From contig WTXG01000324.1 of the NCBI GenBank assembly GCA_022496185.1, forward strand, positions 1-37,078: 37,078 nt of DNA, in the 5' to 3' direction. Shown one piece after another: positions 30,963-37,078 of this stretch. Made by a program: the position numbers and the translations under genes. The notes under the pieces were generated by a model. That model made no database searches. It was not told the DNA's origin and saw only the letters and a program-made list of their open reading frames with translations. Within the stretch, counting starts at the first letter, position 1, and every line of letters begins with the position of its first letter. The DNA comes from Multifurca ochricompacta (lineage: Eukaryota; Basidiomycota; Agaricomycetes; Russulales; Russulaceae).

Positions 30963-32476
30963 CCAAAGGCCTTGTCAATGATCAGGGCGCACACCGCCTC
31001 GTCCTCATTCATCATGTGCTCCCATATGGCCGCTGCTTTCTGCTCCTTGGTTTTTGGGGCGGTTGGCGGGTTTTCTTTTACTGGGGTCAGTAAATTTTGT
31101 ACAGGCAGTGTTGTGGTTGCGGCGGCTACTGTGGTTTCAGCGGCGTGGATAGTTTTCTTTGGGCAGAATTGTGACATATGCCCTTGTGCTCGGCAATGAA
31201 AGCAGCGTCCTTCCTTCATGAGGTTTTTCTTTTCATCATCGGTAAGGGCTGCACGAGCCTTGGTATGGTCTGCCGACATGTCCATAGCGTTGGGATCTCA
31301 AGGATGGGTAGGTTTTACCCCAAACGCTGCCTTCCACTGATCATGGGTTCTACCCTTCTTTGTATCGACTCCAAATCGTGTTTGGAAGTCCAAATAATCC
31401 TGTTGCTGTGTTCTAGCAGCACTTGTCCACTGGCTCCATGACTCGGGGTGATGGAATTAGATGATGTTCTTCACCAGGGGGTTAGGCAACCCCTGGGAAA
31501 AGAGGTCAAGCATCGCCTCTTCATTCACATCGTACCCCGCTCTCTTGGCCAGATTGTGAAATCTGGCTACATAGCCATCCAAGTCACCTCTCTCCATTTT
31601 GAGGGACTTCAGTTCTCTGGCAGCCTTCTGTTTGGCCTGCCCATCTGTGAAGGCGTCTTTAAATCTTTGCGCCACTACATCCCACAGATCTTCGTCTGTG
31701 GTTCTGGTTCCAGCTGTAACTCTGTCGTTCAGCCATTCAATCTGCTCCATTGTCCAATCATCGACAGAGTCCCCTCTGATAAGCGAGAGGAAGAGGTTGG
31801 TTCATTGGAAAGGGTTTACGATCTGGGGGACGTCATGATTGAAATTCTTGAACGTCTCAAATTCGAGCATGAACTTTTTGCTCTGTGATTGGTCACCAGT
31901 AAATGTGGTCGGCAAGACTCCTGTAAGGCGTCCTGATGGGGGAGGGAGATTTGGAGCGGGGACAATGGGAGCGGGGTCGGGTAACTGCGCAGCAATGGTC
32001 GACATTGTTGGGTATGTAATAGTCAGGGTGTCTGAGGTTTGTCGTGTAATCTGGGGAGAGACTAAAGCAGATGTTCTGAACATAGTACTCTCGGGTGCAA
32101 CTGTTTGAGCCGTAAAACTGGTGGCTATGACTTGTGCGTCTTCACTGCTTTCTTCGATGTATTCTTCTGGTTCTGAATCTGTGATGATGGCTGGGGGATT
32201 TTCTCTCCAAGGTCCTAGGCTGTACTCTGGTGGGGCAGGTCCTGTGGTAACCCAGGAATGATGGCTTCTAGAGTAATGGATACGGTACCAGACCCTCTTC
32301 TGTTCATCGTATTCAACTGGCTGGTACTGGTCGTCGTGATAGACGTAGTATCCAAACTTGGTTTCAAAATCTTTCCAGATGGCAGAGCCAAGGACTTGTT
32401 GTGAAAGATTATCCTCGTCTTGGCAGTCAATGAGTTCTTCGTTGTGCAAGGTCTGACTGTGGCTGGATGAAGCCAC
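30947..32476 (-). pseudogene. Ty3-B1 gag with in-frame stops
   Basis: 510 codons in one frame from a GTG (32474-32476) to TGA 30947-30949. No ATG before MSTIAAQLPDP, as in family A. Seen: the aromatic extension (FGYYVYHDDQYQPVEYD), the capsid-like core (MEQIEWLNDRV…GDLDGYVARFHNLAKRAGYD) and the knuckle CFHCRAQGHMSQFC. Stops: TGA at 31802-31804, TAA near 31457 (from CAA, Gln) and a TGA near 31298. No frameshift, so it still shows the full ancestral length, useful for judging the other copies. The shift site GGCCAAAAGGATTTTTGA lies at its end (30947-30963). Confidence 0.9.
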
Positions 32477-32485
32477 GGTGGGGAG

Positions 32486-32496
32486 AGACTCGACTT
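32486..32496 (-). promoter_or_regulatory. Ty3-B1 primer binding site, self-complementary type
   Basis: AAGTCGAGTCT on the element strand, two bases inside the 5' LTR, an exact complement of 32725-32735. The same 11 bases as in family A although the LTRs are otherwise unlike. Confidence 0.72.
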
Positions 32497-32498
32497 AA

Positions 32499-33092
32499 TG
32501 TAACGCCTGATGCGGGCGTTCATCACGACATGTGATAAGTCGCGTAGCAAAACTATGAAGTCAGGTGTGCACTGTCTTTCAAGTACACGGAGTTCAGGTG
32601 AGAAGTCAATACCAAGGAGCTAATCCCTTAATATTGGTAAGCGGAGAAGTGCCAAAAGCACTGAGACGATTCAAGAGTCGGGTCTTAGGAATCACCCAGA
32701 AGGTAATGCACCAAGTCGATTAAGAAGTCGAGTCTAAGGCATACAGGCTATCTAGGCAGGCCTTATATACGTAACAGAGGTCAGAGTCTGAATCGGAGTA
32801 CCGTACTCAATGTATCAACGAAGTCGCAATATAACCGAATGGGGAACGGAGTCAGTGTGGGCCAGGTGAGAATATACATAGACGAATCTGGTATAGTCGC
32901 GTTTCTGGTGGGAAAATACGTAAGCGTTCTGGTGTAAGGTATGAGTCAGAGATAAGCACAGCCTCAGTCAAAGATAAGGAACCAATATGTACAAAGAGAG
33001 CCATAACACGGTCAACAAAGAGGCAAATGGAGTCAAACAGCACGTCATGTGATAGAAAAGGAAAACAAGACGACATGGCGGGGTTTGTAACA
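32499..33092 (-). repeat. Ty3-B1 5' LTR
   Basis: 594 bases, gapless to 25571-26164, followed by CCTTT. Confidence 0.95.
32725..32769 (-). promoter_or_regulatory. Ty3-B1 TATA box and predicted RNA start
   Basis: TATATAAG at 32762-32769; AGACTCGACTT (32725-32735) begins 34 bases downstream, the same spacing as family A with unrelated sequence in between. Confidence 0.65.
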
Positions 33093-33097
33093 CCTTT

Positions 33098-34019
33098 GAT
33101 GAATTGAGCGTCCATTTCTACTATTAAATTGCAGATGCTGATGAGGTGAAGACGTAGAGCACGAAGGGCTCGAAAAAGACCATATAGTTCGAGCTTTGCT
33201 TGAGAGTACCAAGCTTCCTGTTCATTCCATGAGATAGAACTGAACCTAACAGGGCAACACTTGCCGTCAGCACAGTCCTGAGAAAGAATCCAACCTACTC
33301 CATGCCAGGATGAGTCAATGGAAAGGTAAACTGCGCAGTCAGAAGAGTAATCGATGGGAATGAGGGCTGAGGAGTGGATGATCGCGTTTTTGAGGGCTTC
33401 CATGGCTTGTGTGTGTCACTCATCCCAAGAGAAGGCTTGTCCTTTGCAAGTGAGGTTGACCAGAGGGCGTGTGATGGCTGAATAGTTCTTGATCCAGATG
33501 CGCATGTAGCCAGTGATACCTAGGAAGGTGCAGACATCAGTGAGGGACTTGCATGGGGGCCAGTCGCAGATCTTGGCGATTTTCGAGTCGTCAGGAACAT
33601 GGCCCTTGTAAGTGCACTTGTGGCCTAGGATAACAACCTCGGGAACTGCAATAAAGAGTTTAGTGGTGGAAACAGTCAAGCCTGCGTGTTGGAGGCAATG
33701 AAGGATACAATGAATGTCATTGAGGTGATCCCAGATAAATTTTTGTATTCCTGCATTGTCAGGAATGGTCTCAAAGCTGCCATCGGGGGTCTCATAACGA
33801 GAGGGCAGGCCTTTGATGCTGCAGTCATCCATGAAGGGCCAGGCAATGTTGGGAATTTTGGGCTCAAGGAGGAACTTGACGTCTTCATGAAATATTGCGA
33901 TCATGTTGGTCCAACCTTGAGGGAGGCAAGTGAGGCGTACGGCACCAATTGGGGATTGTATGGTAGTGGGGTCGCAGGACGAGATATCTAAAGTGCAATG
34001 GTCATAGCCCACAAAGAGA
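33098..34019 (-). pseudogene. Ty3-old pol: RT C-terminal half and RNase H
   Basis: Reverse transcriptase from VGYDHCTLDIS through PQGWTNM and the active site FMDD (family motif YVDD or similar), the thumb (VILGHKCTYKGHVPDDSKIAKI, TDVCTFLGITGYMR) and RNase H (YLSIDSSWHGVGWIL, KLELYGLFRAL, VEMDAQFIKG). TGA at 33416-33418 falls in DE-stop-HTQAMEALKNAI. At 34012-34019 the hAT-1 duplication begins and the N-terminal RT half is found beyond it at 36079. At 33097 Ty3-B1 cuts in. This is an older, non-chromovirus type Ty3 pol, unlike families A and B. Confidence 0.87.
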
Positions 34020-34137
34020 TAGTGATTGGCAGGGGTAACCCTGGGGCATACTCATTGGTACCTGTACCTGTACCCATACCTGTCACTATGGGTACAGGTA
34101 ACCTGTGGGTTACCCGCAGGTCACCTGTGAAAACGTG

Positions 34138-34332
34138 TGCAAGTTCTTTACTTGCATCGCGCATTTCGGATAACCGGCCTGGGCCTTCCCAGACCAAGAA
34201 GATACACAACACATTTATTTGTGGCTGCTTAAGATCCCTCAATGGCTCTTGTTTTATGTTCAGAAGGTTAAGATAATTCATTATTCCATTTTTATTTTAT
34301 TATTCTGCTTTCAATTTTATACAAGCACAACT
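34138..34332 (+). repeat. hAT-1 internal repeat, copy 1
   Basis: About 195 bases starting with the hairpin TGCAAGTTCTTTACTTGCA (34138-34156) and running through an AT-rich tail to ATACAAGCACAACT. Copies 2 and 3 are diverged. Confidence 0.7.
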
Positions 34333-34436
34333 AAAATCCAGTATACAGAGATGATTAGATAGGATGTTATAGAACATTGATGAATAGCCTGTCAGATAAC
34401 CACACAGAATGCAAAAAAATTTAATGAACACATAGA

Positions 34437-35310
34437 CATTGGCAGGGGTAACCCCTGGATAATTGTTTTGATACCTGGGTTACCCATAAAATGAAACGCG
34501 TGCAAGTTCTTTACTTGCATCGCACATTTTGGACAATCGGCCCAGGCCATCCTTGTAATGCCTGGTGTGGGCGTTCGTCACAATGTGTGATAAGTTGTGT
34601 AGCAAAACTACGAAGTCAGGTGTGTACTGTCTCTCAAGTACATGGAGTTCGGGTGAGAGGTCAATACCAAGGAGCTAATCCCTTAGTACTGGTGAGCGGA
34701 GAAGTGCCAAAAGCACTGAGACGATTCAAGAGTCAGGTCTTAGGAATCACCCAGAAGGTAATGCACCAAGTCGATTAAGAAGTTGAGTCTAAGGCATACA
34801 GGCTATCTAGGCAGGCCTTATATATGTTATAGAGATCAGAGTCTAAATCGGAGTACTGTACTCAATGTATCAACAAAGTCGTAATGTAGCCAAATGGGGG
34901 ATGGAGTCAGTGTGGGCCAGGTGAGAATATACGTAGACGAATCTGGTATAGTTGCGATTCTGGTGGGAAAATACGTAAGCGTTCTTGTGTAAGGTATGAG
35001 TCAGAGATAAGCACAGCCTTGGTCAAAGATAAGGGACAAATATGTACAAAGGAAGTCATAACACAGTCAACGAAGGGGCAAATGGAGTCAAACAGCTCGT
35101 CACGTGATGGAAAAAGAAAATGAGACGACACAGCAGGGTTCATAACAATCCTGGTCAAGGAGATATGCACTCAGACACAACGTGTTCATTTATGGCTACT
35201 CAAGATCCCTCAAAGATTCCTATTTTATGTTCATAAGATTAAGATAATTTATTATTCTATTTTTATTTTATTATTCTGGTTTCAATTTTATACAAGTGCG
35301 ACTGATCTTT
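34437..35310 (+). repeat. hAT-1 internal repeat, copy 2, split by the solo LTR
   Basis: It begins with a second copy of the left-end sequence (CATTGGCAGGGGTAACCCC, compare GATTGGCAGGGGTAACCC at 34023), has the same hairpin at 34501-34519, is cut by the solo LTR (34554-35147), and resumes at 35153 to end ATACAAGTGCGACT near 35310. Confidence 0.65.
34554..35147 (-). repeat. Solo LTR of family B
   Basis: 594 bases, starting TGTAATGCC and ending CATAACA, similar along its length to the Ty3-B1 LTRs, flanked by ATCCT (34549-34553 and 35148-35152). No internal element sequence, so LTR-LTR recombination removed the rest. Orientation is the same as the other chromoviruses here. Confidence 0.93.
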
Positions 35311-35314
35311 GCAT

Positions 35315-35503
35315 TTCTGCGCATTTCAGATAAATGGCCCAGGCCATCCCAGTCAGGGAGATAAGCACTTGGACACAATGTGTTCATTTATGGCTACTCA
35401 AGATTCCTCAAAAATTGTTGTTTTATGTTCAGAAGATTAAAAGGATCTTTTATTTACATTATTATTTTATTATTCTAGTTTCATTTCATACAAGCACAAC
35501 TGT
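35315..35503 (+). repeat. hAT-1 internal repeat, copy 3
   Basis: A third diverged copy: GCGCATTTCAGATAAATGGCCCAGGCC, then the TGTTCATTTATGGCTACTCAAGAT stretch, ending ATACAAGCACAACT. It lacks the hairpin. Confidence 0.6.
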
Positions 35504-36070
35504 CCTGGTCCCTGGATGCACAATTCTGCGTGTTTAAGTCAACCTTCCTTAATAGGAAGGAGGTCAGACCACCATGTGATGCAATGTAGTCACTGCCCCA
35601 TGCAGCTTGTAGATACACGTGGGCCTTGTTTCAATCAAGTAATTTGATAATTAGATTATAGAATAGTCTAAAGTAGTCTAGAGAGTATTTTAGATAGTGC
35701 CAGACTGGCAGAATTGGTCACGCGTTAATAAAACAGATGCATCATGATTTTCAAGAATGTAGATCACTGATAACAGTTTTATTTTACATTGCACCATTGA
35801 TCTGCTTTGATATTTTGTAGGATAATACTAGAACATATTTAACACCACCCTGTAGCATACATCAGATGAGATCTTGTATTTTTGTGGCTGCAGATGTGTT
35901 TTATCTTGGAAGTTCTACTGATCTTGTCAATGGATAATCAGCGCCTATACCTGCCAAACCCACCACGCGGGTACGGGTTTCCATGGGTTGGGAGCCATAT
36001 ACCCATACCCATACCTGGCAAAACCCGTGGCGCTTACCCGTGCAGGTATGAAAACCCTTGACAATCACTA

Positions 36071-37078
36071 CAAAGAGATTGAGCATACTATAACATGACC
36101 TTCCCGCCATAGCTTCAATCAACTGTTCTGCTAGCGGTGGAACTCCTGAATTGCGAATAGTGACAGCGTTGAGGGGCTGGAGGTTGTGTACTAGTCGAAG
36201 GGCCCCACTTTTCTTCTTGACACAGAACTATCTTGATTGATACAATGCATCGGAATGCTTGTAAACACCAGCTGCAAACTTGTCCTTGAATATTTGTATA
36301 ACTTCATCAATGATGCTGGAGGGGATGGAAATATTGCGATGGATCCATGGGACATGCTCGATGACTGGGATCTTGACGGGGGCAAAGTAATCTTTGCAAA
36401 ACCTTCCTTTTTCTTCTTCGGTCCAGGCTAGCCCAAGTTTGTTGACTTTGAGGATGTGTTGCAGTAGCTTGAGTTCTTCTGGCCAGAGGAAACGGTAGTG
36501 GTCAAGATCTAGAGCATCTAAGCGTTCTTGTGTCAGACGTGTACTGGAGACAAATTGTGGCAGCTGTGTAGGCAAGGAAGGAAGCGAGAGTAGGGGATCA
36601 GAGGGAATGCGGCGGATGGTGTGGAAGTCTTCAGGAAGGGACGTGGGGACTGGCTGGACCTTTTTAGAGACTTTCTTGTATGGGAATGCAGATACATAAT
36701 TTGCAGGGACTTGAGCATTGTAATGAAAGGGGTGAAGAGTGTCAACACAAGGGGGAGAAATTAGAGTAGCCAAAGCGAGAGTGCCAACTGAGTCTTCTTG
36801 GGACTTGCGCACTCAGGAGGTGATAGTCTCGGCTCTTGCTGGGTCCTGAGGGTCTTGAATGCAGACTTTGACTTGTCCATCTGGGTGATCTTCAAGGCGG
36901 CATAGGAGAAGGTGGTGGAATGGTCGACCAAGCAGGAGACGGAAAGGGGCATGTTCCACAACATGTGCGTGGACCTTGAAGTTGATATTGCCAAGTCACA
37001 TAGCTAAGTTCTCAGCACAGCCTAGAGTCTCGTTCATCCATCCATTCGTGCCTTCCATGTTGAGTCGGTTGTTTGGAT
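36071..37078 (-). pseudogene. Ty3-old pol: protease remnant, linker and RT N-terminal half (runs off right edge)
   Basis: Reading leftwards from the right edge: a retropepsin-like C-terminal part (LGNINFKVHAHVVEHAPFRLLLGRPFHHL), then a linker (VRKSQEDSVGTLALATLISPP…), then the RT fingers (VPWIHRNISIPSSIIDEVIQIFKDK, FCVKKKSGALRLVHNLQPLNAVTIRNS). Stops: TGA in AENLAM-stop-LGNIN (near 36995), TGA at 36813-36815 and a TAG near 36225 (from TGG, Trp) just before FCVKKKSG. The frame is otherwise kept. It ends at the hAT-1 insertion, whose right duplication CAAAGAGA is 36071-36078. The catalytic part of the protease is outside the window. Confidence 0.82.

Larger units (their letters stand above)
25571..33092 (-). 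mobile_element. Ty3-B1: chromovirus of a second family, inside Ty3-old
   Basis: The element is 7,522 bases with two 594-base LTRs (25571-26164 and 32499-33092) and duplication CCTTT (25566-25570 and 33093-33097). Its proteins are collinear with those of family A, but the LTR sequence is different apart from the ends, the TATA/start region and the primer site. By hand I count about 21 LTR differences, all at CpG. Gag, pol and ORF3 all carry several TGA codons; only one frameshift was noticed (near 28780). Confidence 0.95.
34020..36070. mobile_element. hAT-1: non-autonomous hAT-type DNA transposon
   Basis: The ends TAGTGATTG…CAATCACTA are perfect 9-base inverted repeats and the flanks CAAAGAGA (34012-34019 and 36071-36078) are an 8-base duplication; 8-base duplications and TAGTG-type ends are typical of the hAT superfamily. 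Removing it rejoins the RT frame of Ty3-old in phase (LNLF then VGYDHC). Both ends carry GGGTAACC/GGTACCTG-type subterminal repeats. No transposase frame is visible in its 2,051 bases, of which 594 are a solo LTR. The interior (34333-34436 and 35504-35920) is AT-rich with no gene seen. Confidence 0.82.

Noticed and set aside
34138..35503. CRISPR-like array
   Set aside because: Only three diverged units of about 190 bases with no regular short repeats or spacers, inside a DNA transposon of a fungal-type genome.
34020..36070. A host gene or hAT transposase in the AT-rich interior
   Set aside because: Only short frames; no DDE or BED-type residues could be recognised.

Overview
The window is a graveyard and nest of fungal transposons. 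I found no convincing host gene, rRNA, tRNA or CRISPR array. The element families point to a filamentous fungus, most likely a basidiomycete (Agaricomycetes). They are Ty3 chromoviruses with a C-terminal chromodomain, Ty1/Copia elements and hAT DNA transposon remnants, all with CpG-biased decay. The taxon is an inference from element type only.

Layout, outermost (oldest) to innermost. (1) Copia-0 (minus strand) has its 5' LTR at 23470-23969, its leader and gag start at 22164-23469, and more gag plus protease at 954-1888; its remainder lies off the left edge. (2) Copia-1 (plus strand, 1889-22163, target duplication GCCAT) sits inside the gag of Copia-0. (3) Ty3-A1 (minus strand, 2551-17544, duplication CTCGG) sits in the 5' leader of Copia-1. 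(4) Ty3-A2 (minus strand, 8656-16126, duplication GCGAC) sits in the gag of Ty3-A1. A further family-A element, Ty3-A0 (1-953), cuts the pol of Copia-0 at the left edge. This is insertion four deep, with a duplication readable at both ends of each of the three inner elements.

Right part. An older, different Ty3 element (Ty3-old, minus strand, 24004-37078, running off the right edge) is cut by Ty3-B1 (25571-33092, duplication CCTTT) between its RNase H and integrase regions. It is cut again by a 2.05 kb hAT element (34020-36070, duplication CAAAGAGA) inside its reverse transcriptase. The hAT element carries a solo family-B LTR (34554-35147, duplication ATCCT). A short second hAT end (23970-24003) lies between Copia-0 and Ty3-old.

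The family A and B chromoviruses share one plan on the minus strand: LTR, gag, a -1 frameshift into protease-RT-RNaseH-integrase-chromodomain, then an extra gene (ORF3), a polypurine tract and the LTR. Three things stand out. First, the site just inside the 5' LTR is not tRNA-like. It is an 11-nt perfect complement of an LTR segment that starts at a fixed distance (35th base) from a TATA box, which is the arrangement expected for Tf1-type self-priming. Second, ORF3 encodes a conserved protein of about 400 residues with a coiled coil and four Cys/His clusters, and no envelope features. Third, in my hand alignments nearly every substitution between paired LTRs is a CpG transition, and most stop codons are TGA where a paralogue or the family consensus has Arg, consistent with CGA to TGA. 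This points to cytosine methylation and deamination, or CpG-type RIP, as the process that silenced the elements.
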